Assembly (NCBI RefSeq): GCF_920984665.1
Contig: NZ_CAKLBP010000004.1
Coordinates: forward strand, 62,001-126,000
Reading direction: 5' to 3'
DNA: 64,000 bases
Origin: Pedobacter sp. Leaf170
Lineage (GTDB): Bacteria; Bacteroidota; Bacteroidia; Sphingobacteriales; Sphingobacteriaceae
Shown: positions 53,231-61,978 of the stretch, in pieces
How the letters are laid out: the number at the start of each line of letters is the position of its first letter
Position numbering within the stretch: the first letter of the stretch is position 1
Notes under the pieces: model-generated
What the model saw: only the letters and a program-made list of their open reading frames with translations
Told to the model about the DNA's origin: nothing
Databases searched by the model: none
Made by a program: the position numbers and the translations under genes

Positions 53231-55498
53231 CTATTCCTCTGTTGGAAACAATGAAGCTAACACTAGTTTTATCTCTCCAAAAGAATAATCCTTACCTAAA
53301 AACTCTCGAATTACGGCCATTGATTTAGTTTTCTGGCTTTCAACGGCATCACTTATATTTCTGATTTTGTTTGGTTTAACTAATTTCTTAACATCAATTT
53401 GCTGAGTAGAAACATAATACGCTAAATGACCTTCGATAGTTGTAACACTAAAGCCTCGCTCCTTAGCAATTTCTGCTAACGTTTTTCCTTGCTCATAGAG
53501 TTCAAAACTAACAAGCTTAGTATCAACCTTTGGTTCTTTCTTCTTTTTTTCAACTGCAGATTTTACTTTTAAGGTTTCTCCTTTTAGCTGGATAGCCTTC
53601 TGCAACTGTTTTTCACGCTCAGAAGTATTTAAAAGCGCATCTGTATCTGCTTTGCTAAACTCTTTTCCATCAATCATGGCTTGCAATAAAGCTTTGCTTT
53701 TGTGCATTTTCTTTAACTGTTCATAAACTAAAATCTCTAGTTCAAGTAATTCAGTTAAATAGGTTTTAATCTGTTTTTCTGCCTTTATGGCTTCAATATG
53801 CGTCAGTAGTCTATCAGAAACTTCCTTAATTAATGGATTAAAATATTTCAACGCAGCATCCACCCTTTTTGAAACATTAAACAATGTATGCTCGGTTTGT
53901 GTGGTAAACAAACCTTTTAATTGGTTTATGAAAGTATCTGCGGTTGCGGTAATTTTCTGAAAATCGCGGTACAATTCCATCGTCCAATCATCATAATGTT
54001 GTTTGGTAGATTTTTCTCCCTTATCGAAAGTTTGTACATGTTCTTTAAGGTAATAACGAACCAAATTCAAATCAAAAGCCGCAAATAAATAGGTTTTGAT
54101 AAAATCATAACTCTCTACACTAATTTGCTGCGTTAAAACTTCAGCAGGTTGTTTAGTGCTTGAGAAATAATGAATGTTTTGGTCTTGCTGCAAACCAGTT
54201 TCACGCAAATGCGAAGTTAAAACTAAACCTTTAAGCGAGCGTAAACGCGAAAGCGCTACGTATGCTTGCCCGGGGGCGAATGCATCGCCAATATCAATAA
54301 TCGCTTTATCAAAAGTTAAACCCTGACTTTTATGGACTGTGATTGCCCAGGCTAATTTTATAGGATATTGTACAAATGAACCGGCAACATTTTCTGCAAT
54401 CTCGTTTGTAGCTTCGTTTAATTTGTATTTAACGTTTTCCCAAGTGTATGGCGAAATGGAAATTACAGTTCGCTCATCCGGAAGTTCAATTTCAATAGTA
54501 TCTTTTTCAATGTGATGAACAACGCCTATTTTACCATTGTAATAACGCTTTTCGGCAGTCATATCGTTTTTAATGAACATAACCTGCGCCCCAACTTTAA
54601 GCTCTAAACTTTTCTCGTTTGGATAGGCATATTCGCTAAATTCGCCTGTAATCTTTGCATCAAAAAAGTAAGATTTAGTTTTTAACTGAGTCAGCCTTTC
54701 TCTGTTAATGGCATCAGCTTTATTATTATGGGTAGTTAAAGTAATGTAATTTTCATCCGCTGCAGGCTTAAAATCTTGCATGAAGTGCTGACGAAGTAAT
54801 GCTGTGTCTTCAGGCGTGATTTTATTATTTCTTAAATTGTTTAACAAATCGATAAACACAGCATCATCCTGGCGATAAATTTTATCCAGCTCAATATAAA
54901 TTGGTGGGTTATTTTGCAAAGCCAAGGCATCAAAAAAGTAAATGCTTTTATAAAAAGCAGCCATTGCCCGCCATTCATCGTTTTTTACCACTGGTGGCAA
55001 CTGATGTAAATCGCCAATAAAAAGCAGCTGAACACCGCCAAACGGTACGTTTCTGTTTCTGCGGATGTAACGTAAAGAAAAATCAATCGCATCGAGCATA
55101 TCCGCTCGAAGCATACTTACTTCATCAATTACAAGCAATTCCAACTCTTGAATCATGCGCCGTTTGTTGCCTTGCATATTTAAATGCTTAACAATTGTTT
55201 TAGGCGTATTAAAGTTAAATGTGATGTTTTGGTTGATAATACTGGAGGCCGCATCCGGAAAAAACGCCCCGAAGGGCAACTGAAAAAGGGAGTGAATGGT
55301 AACACCAGCTGCATTAATTGCTGCAATGCCGGTTGGCGCACAAATCATTGCTTTTTTATGCGTGAGCTGAATTAATTTGCGCAAAAAAGTGGTTTTACCA
55401 GTACCGGCTTTCCCCGTTAAAAAGACATGTTTTGAAGTGTAATTAACAAATTTTGCAGCAATTTCTGCTGGCATAGAAGTTTCCTCTAATTCTGGCAT
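53231..55498 (-). CDS. PIF1/RecD-type helicase with C-terminal helix-turn-helix
   Basis: The 755-residue protein has a P-loop (GKAGTGKTTFLRK, residues 29-41), the DExx-box LLVIDEVSMLRADM near 120, GDLHQLPPV and the UvrD/RecD-type C-terminal motif AITVHKSQGLTFDKAIIDIG and AYVALSRLRSLKGL. A coiled region of about 530-640 follows, and the C-terminal part (LYEQGKTLAEIAKERGFSVTTIEGHL) is a helix-turn-helix as in RecQ-associated HTH_40. It probably unwinds DNA or R-loops. It lies upstream of the GxxExxY cassette. Confidence 0.9.
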   Translation of the reverse strand: MPELEETSMPAEIAAKFVNYTSKHVFLTGKAGTGKTTFLRKLIQLTHKKAMICAPTGIAAINAAGVTIHSLFQLPFGAFFPDAASSIINQNITFNFNTPKTIVKHLNMQGNKRRMIQELELLVIDEVSMLRADMLDAIDFSLRYIRRNRNVPFGGVQLLFIGDLHQLPPVVKNDEWRAMAAFYKSIYFFDALALQNNPPIYIELDKIYRQDDAVFIDLLNNLRNNKITPEDTALLRQHFMQDFKPAADENYITLTTHNNKADAINRERLTQLKTKSYFFDAKITGEFSEYAYPNEKSLELKVGAQVMFIKNDMTAEKRYYNGKIGVVHHIEKDTIEIELPDERTVISISPYTWENVKYKLNEATNEIAENVAGSFVQYPIKLAWAITVHKSQGLTFDKAIIDIGDAFAPGQAYVALSRLRSLKGLVLTSHLRETGLQQDQNIHYFSSTKQPAEVLTQQISVESYDFIKTYLFAAFDLNLVRYYLKEHVQTFDKGEKSTKQHYDDWTMELYRDFQKITATADTFINQLKGLFTTQTEHTLFNVSKRVDAALKYFNPLIKEVSDRLLTHIEAIKAEKQIKTYLTELLELEILVYEQLKKMHKSKALLQAMIDGKEFSKADTDALLNTSEREKQLQKAIQLKGETLKVKSAVEKKKKEPKVDTKLVSFELYEQGKTLAEIAKERGFSVTTIEGHLAYYVSTQQIDVKKLVKPNKIRNISDAVESQKTKSMAVIREFLGKDYSFGEIKLVLASLFPTEE

Positions 55499-55608
55499 TT
55501 CTTTTAAAAAACTTGTGTAAATAATATGGCGGGATAATTTTAAAATTAGCCAATATTTAGCAAAGTAACGTATTACTTGCTAATTTCGTGAGCATTTAAA
55601 TTATAAAT

Positions 55609-56529
55609 ATGCCATTTAGAATATCATTTTTATTGATTTTGTTATCCTCATTAAACGGATTTACACAAACGGACAACAAAGCTTTCGTTTTAGTTTTAGG
55701 CGTTGCACAAGATGGCGGCTTTCCACACATGGGATGTAACAAAATTTGTTGTACCAATGCATGGAAAAATCCTGAAACGCAAAAGGCTGTCGCTTCATTA
55801 GCGCTCGTTGACCCGAAAACAAAAAGATGGTATTTGTTTGATGCTACACCCGATATAAAGAAGCAATTGCAGAATTTTAGAAAGCAAACAAAAAATTTAT
55901 ACCCCTATTTGCCAGATGGTATTTTCATCACACATGCACACATCGGTCATTATACAGGTTTGATGGAATTTGGCCGGGAGGTGATGAATACCAAAAGCCT
56001 GAACATTTATGTATTGCCCAAATTAAAATCCTTTTTGGAGGATAATGGACCGTGGAATCAATTGGTGACATTACAAAATATTAAAATTACAGTTTTAGAG
56101 AATGATAAACCTTTTGAGCTGGGCGAAAATAAAGTAACGGCTTTCACAGTTCCACATCGTGATGAATACTCAGAAACCGCTGGCTTTGAAATTGCTACGC
56201 AAATTAAAAAATATCTTTTTATACCTGATATTGATAAATGGTCTAAATGGAATGAAAGTATTGTTGAGCGGGTGAAAAATGTAGATTTTGCCTTTTTAGA
56301 TGCTACTTTTTACAATGCCGAAGAACTTGGCAATAGACCAATAAGCGAGGTGCCGCATCCTCTGGTTACAGAAACCATAAAAATATTTAAGGATGAACCT
56401 GCAAGTGTGAAATCGAAAATTAAATTCATTCATTTAAACCATACTAATAAATTGTTATGGGATAAAAATGCCCAAAAGGATTTTTTGAGAAGTGGCTTTG
56501 GTTTGGCACAGCAAAACGGTGTTTATTAG
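55609..56529 (+). CDS. Exported PqqB-like metallo-beta-lactamase-fold protein
   Basis: The protein has 306 residues with a signal peptide (to about residue 20). The start VLGVAQDGGFPHMGCNKICCTNAW resembles PqqB, including the Cys-rich zinc loop, and LFDATPDIKKQL and FITHAHIGHYTGLMEFG give the HxHxGH metal site instead of the usual HxHxDH. PqqB takes part in PQQ biosynthesis in the cytosol, but no other pqq gene is present and this protein appears to be exported, so a different hydrolase role is more likely. Confidence 0.8.
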   Translation: MPFRISFLLILLSSLNGFTQTDNKAFVLVLGVAQDGGFPHMGCNKICCTNAWKNPETQKAVASLALVDPKTKRWYLFDATPDIKKQLQNFRKQTKNLYPYLPDGIFITHAHIGHYTGLMEFGREVMNTKSLNIYVLPKLKSFLEDNGPWNQLVTLQNIKITVLENDKPFELGENKVTAFTVPHRDEYSETAGFEIATQIKKYLFIPDIDKWSKWNESIVERVKNVDFAFLDATFYNAEELGNRPISEVPHPLVTETIKIFKDEPASVKSKIKFIHLNHTNKLLWDKNAQKDFLRSGFGLAQQNGVY

Positions 56530-56583
56530 CAGATTTTGAGTTAATTAAAACCGATTGACGTAGAAATCCTTTTTGGTGCAGAT

Positions 56584-56611
56584 CTTCGACAAGCTCAGAT
56601 TGACAATGACA
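56584..56611. repeat. Copy of the TTCGACAAGCTCA repeat
   Basis: CTTCGACAAGCTCAGATTGA followed by CAATGACA matches the right arm of the palindrome at 11282-11303. The left arm is missing or decayed. Confidence 0.6.
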
Positions 56612-56736
56612 AAAAGATTGTAACAAAAGCGGGGCAGATTTAACCTAAGAATTACTGCAATTGCTTTACAAAAAATGATTAGCTACTGGGTTTTCAATTA
56701 AACAATTAAGCGGTAAAAACAGTTAACCAATTTTCT

Positions 56737-56744
56737 TATCTTTG
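56737..56744 (+). promoter_or_regulatory. -7 element (TATCTTTG) of prfC
   Basis: TATCTTTG matches TAnnTTTG and would start transcription about 80-85 bases before the ATG, leaving room for a structured leader. A -33 TTG is not clear. Confidence 0.5.
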
Positions 56745-56750
56745 CAGCCT

Positions 56751-56808
56751 GATGAAACAACATTATTCAAATCTTATCGCTGTTAAATTCCTTTAACAAG
56801 GTTTCATC
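56751..56808 (+). promoter_or_regulatory. Nested hairpin leader of prfC
   Basis: GATGAAAC (56751-56758) is perfectly complementary to GTTTCATC (56801-56808), and inside lies TGTTAAA (56781-56787), loop TTCC, TTTAACA (56792-56798). The leader reaches the start codon at 56833 with no further T-run. It is not a known riboswitch. It may control translation of RF3. Confidence 0.5.
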
Positions 56809-56832
56809 GCCATTGTACCCAAAAATTTTATT

Positions 56833-58416
56833 ATGCTTAACCCTGAAATAGAAAAACGCAAAACCTTTGCCATTATTAGTCACCCCGATGCGGGAAAAAC
56901 CACTTTAACAGAGAAATTTCTGCTTTTTGGTGGTGCAATTAATACGGCTGGAGCGGTAAAACGTAACAAGGCAAATCAGAGCAATACATCCGATTTTATG
57001 GAAATTGAGAAACAACGTGGTATCTCGGTTGCAACTTCGGTTATGGGTTTTGAATATAGCGGCAAGCGAATTAATATTTTGGATACGCCTGGTCACAAGG
57101 ATTTCGCCGAAGATACTTACCGAACTTTATCGGCTGTGGATAGTGTTATTTTGGTTGTGGATTGTGTTAAAGGTGTAGAGGAACAGACCGAAAAACTGAT
57201 GTCGGTTTGCCGTATGCGTAACACACCGGTAATCATTTTCGTAAATAAAATGGACCGTGAGGGTAAAGAAGCCTACGATTTATTAGATGAAATTGAAGAA
57301 AAGTTAAATATTAGTTTGTGCCCACTTTCTTGGCCAATTGGGCAAGGACATACATTTAAAGGTGTTTATAGCATTTACAACAAACATTTAAATTTATTTA
57401 ATTCTGATAAAACCAAAGTAACCGATTCGGTTGTGGCTGCAAATGATTTAAACGACCCATCGTTATTAAATTATTTAAAAGAAAATGAAATTAACACCTT
57501 AAAAGATGATGTTGAACTGGTAGATGGAATTTATGGTAAAATTGAAAAAGATTTATATACCGAAGGCTTAGTAGCCCCTGTATTTTTTGGCAGTGCGATT
57601 AATAATTTCGGCATAAAAGAGCTTTTAGATACGTTTATTGATATTGCGCCATCGCCACGCCACCGCGAAGCCGAAGAACGTGATGTGTTGGTAGAAGAGA
57701 AAAACTTTAGTGGTTTCGTTTTCAAAATTCACGCCAATTTAGACCCAAAACACCGCGATAGAATTGCTTTTTTACGTATTTGCTCGGGTAAATTTGAGCG
57801 TAATAAATTTTACTATCATACCCGTCAGGATAAGAAATTAAAATTTTCGAATCCGATGGATTTTATGGCAAACGAGAAAAGCATAGTTGAAGAGGCTTGG
57901 CCAGGCGACGTGGTTGGTTTATATGACAGTGGCAACTTTAAAATTGGCGATACATTGACCGAAGGCGAAAAATTGCAGTTTAAAGGTATTCCGAGTTTCT
58001 CTCCATCTATTTTTAAAGAGGTAGAAAATATGGACCCAATGCGCACCAAACAATTAGAAAAAGGTATTGAACAATTAACGGATGAAGGTGTGGCGCAATT
58101 ATTTGTAATGCAACCCGGAAATAGAAAAGTAATTGGTGCGGTTGGGGAACTTCAGTTTGAGGTTATAAATTTCCGTTTGGAGCATGAATATGGTGCGAAA
58201 TGTCGTTTCCGAACCTTGAGTTACACACGCTCGAGCTGGGTAACATCAACAGACAGAAAAAAATTAGATGAATTTGTGAAGCGTAAGCAACAACATATTG
58301 GTTTTGATAAAGAAGCAAACCCGGTTTATTTATCAGATAGTGATTATATGATTAATCTAACCAAACAGGATTATCCTGATATCGATTTCCATAAAACTAG
58401 TGAGTTTAAGAGTTAA
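56833..58416 (+). CDS. prfC: Peptide chain release factor 3
   Basis: RF3 is a GTPase that removes RF1 and RF2 from the ribosome after release. The 527-residue protein has the P-loop [14 protein letters not shown], switch region [24 protein letters not shown] and NKMDREG, and the C-terminal RF3 domain ([34 protein letters not shown]). It differs from EF-G by the TSVMGFEY stretch. RF2 is encoded at the other end of the window, so the two are not cotranscribed. Confidence 0.97.
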   Translation: MLNPEIEKRKTFAIISHPDAGKTTLTEKFLLFGGAINTAGAVKRNKANQSNTSDFMEIEKQRGISVATSVMGFEYSGKRINILDTPGHKDFAEDTYRTLSAVDSVILVVDCVKGVEEQTEKLMSVCRMRNTPVIIFVNKMDREGKEAYDLLDEIEEKLNISLCPLSWPIGQGHTFKGVYSIYNKHLNLFNSDKTKVTDSVVAANDLNDPSLLNYLKENEINTLKDDVELVDGIYGKIEKDLYTEGLVAPVFFGSAINNFGIKELLDTFIDIAPSPRHREAEERDVLVEEKNFSGFVFKIHANLDPKHRDRIAFLRICSGKFERNKFYYHTRQDKKLKFSNPMDFMANEKSIVEEAWPGDVVGLYDSGNFKIGDTLTEGEKLQFKGIPSFSPSIFKEVENMDPMRTKQLEKGIEQLTDEGVAQLFVMQPGNRKVIGAVGELQFEVINFRLEHEYGAKCRFRTLSYTRSSWVTSTDRKKLDEFVKRKQQHIGFDKEANPVYLSDSDYMINLTKQDYPDIDFHKTSEFKS

Positions 58417-58432
58417 CTGATTAAACTCCAAT

Positions 58433-58469
58433 AAAAAAACCGCTCAAAAATATTTTGAGCGGTTTTTTT
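58433..58469. terminator. Bidirectional terminator between prfC and the aminotransferase
   Basis: AAAAAACCGCTCAAAA (to 58450) pairs with TTTTGAGCGGTTTTTTT (58453-58469). The stem is perfect, with A- and T-tracts on both sides, so it serves both convergent genes. Confidence 0.92.
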
Positions 58470-58482
58470 GTAAAATATATAA

Positions 58483-59736
58483 TTATTTCAACTTGTTAAG
58501 CGCCGTTTTAATTCTCGGTAACATATCCTTAATATCTTGCAAGGTACATGCACCAACTGATGCTCTGAACCAAGGCATACTATGTTCATTACCGAAAGCA
58601 GAGAATGGAACAAGTGCAGCTCCGGCTTCTTTAATTAAATAGAAGTTTACATCTGCACTATCTTTTAATAATTGTCCGTCTTCAGTAGTTTTACCAATGT
58701 AATCTATTTTAATGGTTAAATAAATTGCGCCCATTGGCTCAACCGCATCAACATTAAAACCTTCGTTTTTCAACTCGTTAAAACCATTGTAAAGTGCGTT
58801 TAAACTATCTTGAATTTGAGCTTTGAAGCTTGTTAAGAACGAATCTACTAGTGCTTTATCATTAAAGTAATTTGACATGGCAACTTGTTCGGCTTTTGGT
58901 GCCCAGGCGCCCATGTGTCCAACCAAAGCTTTCATTCTGTTAACGATATCTTCCGGACCGAAACCCCAACCAACACGTACGCCAGTTGCAGCTAAACATT
59001 TCGAAGTACCATCAACAAAAATAGTAAACTCACGCATTGCCGGGCGTAATGAAACCGGGTTTACATGCTCTTTTCCAAAAGTTAAAAGCGAATAAATCTG
59101 GTCGTACATTAAGTACAATGGTTTTTCATCCGCTCCGCGGGATGCATTTTCTTCTAAAATTACATCGCAAATCTCAGCTAAAGACTCCGCATCGAACATT
59201 GTTCCGGTTGGGTTTAATGGCGAACATAAAGCCAACATTGTTGCACCTTTTAAATGTGGTTTCAGTTGCGCTGCAGTTGGCATAAAGTTATGCGCCGCAT
59301 CGGTTTCAACAGCAATTGATTTAGCCGAAGTTAAATGACAATAATGATTGTTATTCCATGATGGCGCCGGAAAAACAACAGTATCTCCCGGGTCAATTAC
59401 GGCTAAATACGCCGCATAAATTAACGGACGAGAGCCACCAGAAACTAAAATACTGTTGGTGTTATATTCTAAACCAAACCTATCTTTTAATAATTCCGAA
59501 ACGGTTTCTCTTAATTGTAAAACACCATCAGCTGGCGGATAATTAGTTTGATTTGCATTATAGGCTTCAACTATTCCAGCTTTCAATTCTGTTGGGATTG
59601 GGTAGATATTTGAATCGAAATCGCCTATGGTTAAGTTAGCGATTGATGCACCTTTGCGCTTCATATCGTTAACCTCGTTACCAATTTTTATAATCTCTGA
59701 GCCAATTAATGCTCCAGCTAATTTTGATACTTTCAT
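58483..59736 (-). CDS. Class I/II PLP-dependent aminotransferase
   Basis: I choose the ATG at 59736 (MKVSKLAGALIGSEIIKIGN), giving 417 residues; the frame runs 10 codons further but that part overlaps repeat-adjacent DNA. Motifs are ASKVDP-like substitutions as NYPPADGVLQLRETV, the PLP-contact Asp/Tyr in LMYDQIYSLL and the Lys Schiff base in FVDGTSKCLAATGVRVGWG. The nearest characterised relatives are aspartate- or aromatic-type transaminases, but the exact substrate is uncertain. It lies next to argH, though separated by a palindromic repeat. Confidence 0.85.
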   Translation of the reverse strand: MKVSKLAGALIGSEIIKIGNEVNDMKRKGASIANLTIGDFDSNIYPIPTELKAGIVEAYNANQTNYPPADGVLQLRETVSELLKDRFGLEYNTNSILVSGGSRPLIYAAYLAVIDPGDTVVFPAPSWNNNHYCHLTSAKSIAVETDAAHNFMPTAAQLKPHLKGATMLALCSPLNPTGTMFDAESLAEICDVILEENASRGADEKPLYLMYDQIYSLLTFGKEHVNPVSLRPAMREFTIFVDGTSKCLAATGVRVGWGFGPEDIVNRMKALVGHMGAWAPKAEQVAMSNYFNDKALVDSFLTSFKAQIQDSLNALYNGFNELKNEGFNVDAVEPMGAIYLTIKIDYIGKTTEDGQLLKDSADVNFYLIKEAGAALVPFSAFGNEHSMPWFRASVGACTLQDIKDMLPRIKTALNKLK

Positions 59737-59760
59737 TATAATGTTTTTTGTCGCTACACA

Positions 59761-59820
59761 CGTCATTGCGAGGCAAGAAGCAATTCAAACCAAGAGATTG
59801 CTTCGTAACTCGCAATGACG
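59761..59820. repeat. Paired palindromic repeat (CATTGCGAGG family)
   Basis: CGTCATTGCGAG (59761-59772) pairs with CTCGCAATGACG (59809-59820), and inner parts AGAAGCAAT and ATTGCTTCG continue the stem with mismatches. It fills the gap between argH and the aminotransferase. Confidence 0.8.
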
Positions 59821-59822
59821 AC

Positions 59823-61154
59823 TTAACGGATTAACTCTTCTATTGCTTTATTCACTTTATCAAAACCAAATTGATTTAAAATCGATTGCATTGAAGCAGC
59901 AATTTGTTCGTTGCAAAGGTTGCCGATGCTTCCTTCGTGTGTATGATGTATTTGGCTCGATGGTGCAAAAGTACCATTTTCTATTTGTTCGCCAACTATT
60001 TTATAAGCCTCTCTGAAAGCAACACCTTGTAAAGCCAATTCGTTAACCACTTCTACGCTAAACAAATAATCGTATTTTTTATCTTTTAAAATATCATCCT
60101 TAATGGTAATGTTTTGAAACATAAATGTAGCTATCTCCAAACATTCGTTTAACGAAGTTATTGCAGGGAAAAGGTTTTCTTTTAGCAATTGTAAATCGCG
60201 ATGGTAGCCCGATGGAAGATTGGTAATCATCATGGCAATTTCATTTGGCAAAGCCTGAATTTTGTTGCAACGAGAACGAATCAGCTCAAATACATCAGGG
60301 TTCTTTTTGTGTGGCATAATGCTAGAACCCGTAGTTAACTCTGCCGGAAAGCTAATGAAACTAAAATTCTGGTTGATGAACAAGCAAACATCCATTGCCA
60401 TTTTAGCTAAAGTTGCAGCAACTGCGCTCATTGCTTGCGCTAAAATTCTTTCGGTTTTACCGCGACCCATTTGTGCATATACTACATTGTAATTTAAGCT
60501 TTCAAAACCCAATAAATCAGTTGTTAAAGTTCTGTTTAGTGGAAAAGATGAACCGTAACCTGCGGCAGAACCTAATGGATTTTTATTGGTGATTTTCCAG
60601 GCAGCTAACATCAGTTCCATATCATCGGCAAGGCTTTCTGCATAAGCGCCAAACCATAAACCAAATGATGATGGCATCGCAATTTGCAAATGCGTGTAAC
60701 CGGGCATCAATTTATCTTTATGCGTATTGCTCAGCTCTATTAGTTGATTAAACAAAGTTGATGTTTGGTTAACCATATCTTCAATGCAAGCCCGAAAAAA
60801 TAGTTTTAAATCAACCAAAACCTGGTCGTTACGCGAGCGACCGCTATGAATTTTTTTACCGGCCTCACCAATACGTTGGGTTAGCAGCCACTCCACCTGC
60901 GAGTGTACATCTTCAACGGTATCTTCTATAGTAAAGTTGCCGGCCTCAATTTCAGCGTAAATATTTTTAAGCTCCTTTTGTACAGTTTCCAATTCATCCG
61001 CGGTAAGCAAACTAATGGTTTCTAACATTTGCGTGTGCGCCAATGAGCCTAACACATCAAACTTTGCCATTTGTAAATCCAATTCTCGGTCTTTACCAAC
61101 AGTAAAGGTTTCCACGAATTTATTTACATCAATATTTTTTTGCCAAATCTTCAT
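59823..61154 (-). CDS. argH: Argininosuccinate lyase
   Basis: ArgH splits argininosuccinate into arginine and fumarate, the last step of arginine biosynthesis. The 443-residue protein has the fumarase-superfamily signature GSSIMPHKKNPD, HSGRSRNDQVLVDLKLF and PGYTHLQIAMPSSFGLW. Its start is preceded by an AACCTCAAAG repeat and a toxin-antitoxin pair that separates it from the ArgE-like gene. Confidence 0.96.
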   Translation of the reverse strand: MKIWQKNIDVNKFVETFTVGKDRELDLQMAKFDVLGSLAHTQMLETISLLTADELETVQKELKNIYAEIEAGNFTIEDTVEDVHSQVEWLLTQRIGEAGKKIHSGRSRNDQVLVDLKLFFRACIEDMVNQTSTLFNQLIELSNTHKDKLMPGYTHLQIAMPSSFGLWFGAYAESLADDMELMLAAWKITNKNPLGSAAGYGSSFPLNRTLTTDLLGFESLNYNVVYAQMGRGKTERILAQAMSAVAATLAKMAMDVCLFINQNFSFISFPAELTTGSSIMPHKKNPDVFELIRSRCNKIQALPNEIAMMITNLPSGYHRDLQLLKENLFPAITSLNECLEIATFMFQNITIKDDILKDKKYDYLFSVEVVNELALQGVAFREAYKIVGEQIENGTFAPSSQIHHTHEGSIGNLCNEQIAASMQSILNQFGFDKVNKAIEELIR

Positions 61155-61163
61155 TTCATTTTA

Positions 61164-61206
61164 TTTAACCTCAAAGTGCGCTGAGTTTTTCACGAAGAGC
61201 GCTAAG
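61164..61206. repeat. AACCKCAAAG-type repeat upstream of argH
   Basis: TTTAACCTCAAAGTGCGCTG continues with AGTTTTTCACGAAGAGCGCT to 61206. It resembles the arms flanking the GxxExxY cassette at 52744 and 53203 and the copy at 61864-61881. Confidence 0.55.
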
Positions 61207-61226
61207 CTGTTTATAATCAAATTATT

Positions 61227-61271
61227 ATTGCAAGGTACTAGGCAATAGATTGCTTCATACCTCTCAATAAA
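61227..61271. repeat. Degenerate CATTGCGAGG palindromic repeat
   Basis: ATTGCAAGGTACTAGGCAAT followed by AGATTGCTTCATACCTCTCA is an eroded pair of the family. It directly precedes (in plus coordinates) the toxin gene stop. Confidence 0.6.
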
Positions 61272-61275
61272 GTTT

Positions 61276-61608
61276 TCATTGTATTTCTAAACAAGAGAAT
61301 TCCTCTTGCGTCATAAAATCATTTATTAATTGCTTTTTCTTTATCAAAACATCAGCGATTCCTGATGTTGTATTATTTCCAAAACGCAGCCAAATTATTT
61401 TTGGAGGATGTCCATATAGATTGGAAAACTCATAAAAGTCAGCATTGAAAATTGCCACGATAAATTTATTTTGGCCAGCAAATGTCCAGATTTCCTTGTC
61501 AGATTTATTTTCTAATTTCAACTGCCTGATTTGATTGCAGTCCGAGAATTCGGTTTCCAAAAGTTTTACAATTCTGTAAGAAATATTTTGGTCGAATAAC
61601 AATTTCAC
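61276..61608 (-). CDS. DUF5615 (PIN-like) toxin
   Basis: The protein has 110 residues and a GTG start that overlaps the antitoxin stop by one base. The pattern MKLLFDQNISYRIVKLLE, SDKEIWTFAGQNKFIVAIFNADF and IIWLRFGNNTT fits the DUF5615/Mut7-C PIN-like family, with the first acidic residue in FDQN. In place of the common second VSxDxDF motif it has AIFNADF, so the site is altered or shifted. PIN domains are RNases. The DUF433 gene upstream supports a toxin-antitoxin role. Confidence 0.8.
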   Translation of the reverse strand: MKLLFDQNISYRIVKLLETEFSDCNQIRQLKLENKSDKEIWTFAGQNKFIVAIFNADFYEFSNLYGHPPKIIWLRFGNNTTSGIADVLIKKKQLINDFMTQEEFSCLEIQ

Positions 61609-61829
61609 TAGGCAACTCTAATTTTATGCTCTCTATCTGCTGAATAAGCCAAACATGATAAAACTTCCTCCTCACTTATTTCAGGAAAATCTACAAGAAT
61701 TTGCTCTACGGTCATTCCATTAGCTAACCATCCTAAAACATCATAAACCGCAATTCTAGTGCCTCTTATGCAAGGTTTTCCAAAACGTTTGCTGGAATCA
61801 ATTTCTATAAACTTAGAATAAGTTTTCAT
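61608..61829 (-). CDS. DUF433 antitoxin
   Basis: The protein has 73 residues: FIEIDSSKRFGKPCIRGTRIAVYDVLGWLANGMTVEQIL, then a final EEEVLSCLAYSADREHKI. The GKPCIRGTRIxVxDVLxxLAxGMT block is the DUF433 signature, an HTH-like antitoxin usually next to DUF5615. The one-base overlap with the toxin gene suggests coupled translation. It probably represses its own operon. Confidence 0.88.
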   Translation of the reverse strand: MKTYSKFIEIDSSKRFGKPCIRGTRIAVYDVLGWLANGMTVEQILVDFPEISEEEVLSCLAYSADREHKIRVA

Positions 61830-61863
61830 GTAGTAAAGATATGCAATATTATAAGAACTTCAA

Positions 61864-61881
61864 TTTAACCGCAAAGCGAAC
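61864..61881. repeat. TTTAACCGCAAAG repeat upstream of the antitoxin gene
   Basis: TTTAACCGCAAAGCGAAC shares the first 13 bases with both arms of the GxxExxY cassette. It lies just before the palindromic repeat 61884-61976. Confidence 0.55.
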
Positions 61882-61883
61882 TT

Positions 61884-61976
61884 CGTCATTGCGAGGCACG
61901 AAACAATCCTCTTTCAAATTAAGTTTATCGTTGCGAGTACGAGTGCTTTAAGATTGCTTCGTACCTCGCAATGACG
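61884..61976. repeat. Paired palindromic repeat (CATTGCGAGG family)
   Basis: CGTCATTGCGAGGCACGAAA (from 61884) pairs with the strand GATTGCTTCGTACCTCGCAA ending ATGACG at 61976. It lies 2 bp before the ArgE-like stop and could fold at the 3' end of that transcript. Confidence 0.8.
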
Positions 61977-61978
61977 TA

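Larger units (their letters stand above)
56530..56832. other. Intergenic region: dispersed repeat and prfC leader
   Basis: No gene is seen. It holds a copy of the TTCGACAAGCTCA repeat (56584-56611), then the prfC promoter element TATCTTTG (56737-56744) and a leader of about 85 bases with two nested inverted repeats (56751-56808). Confidence 0.7.
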
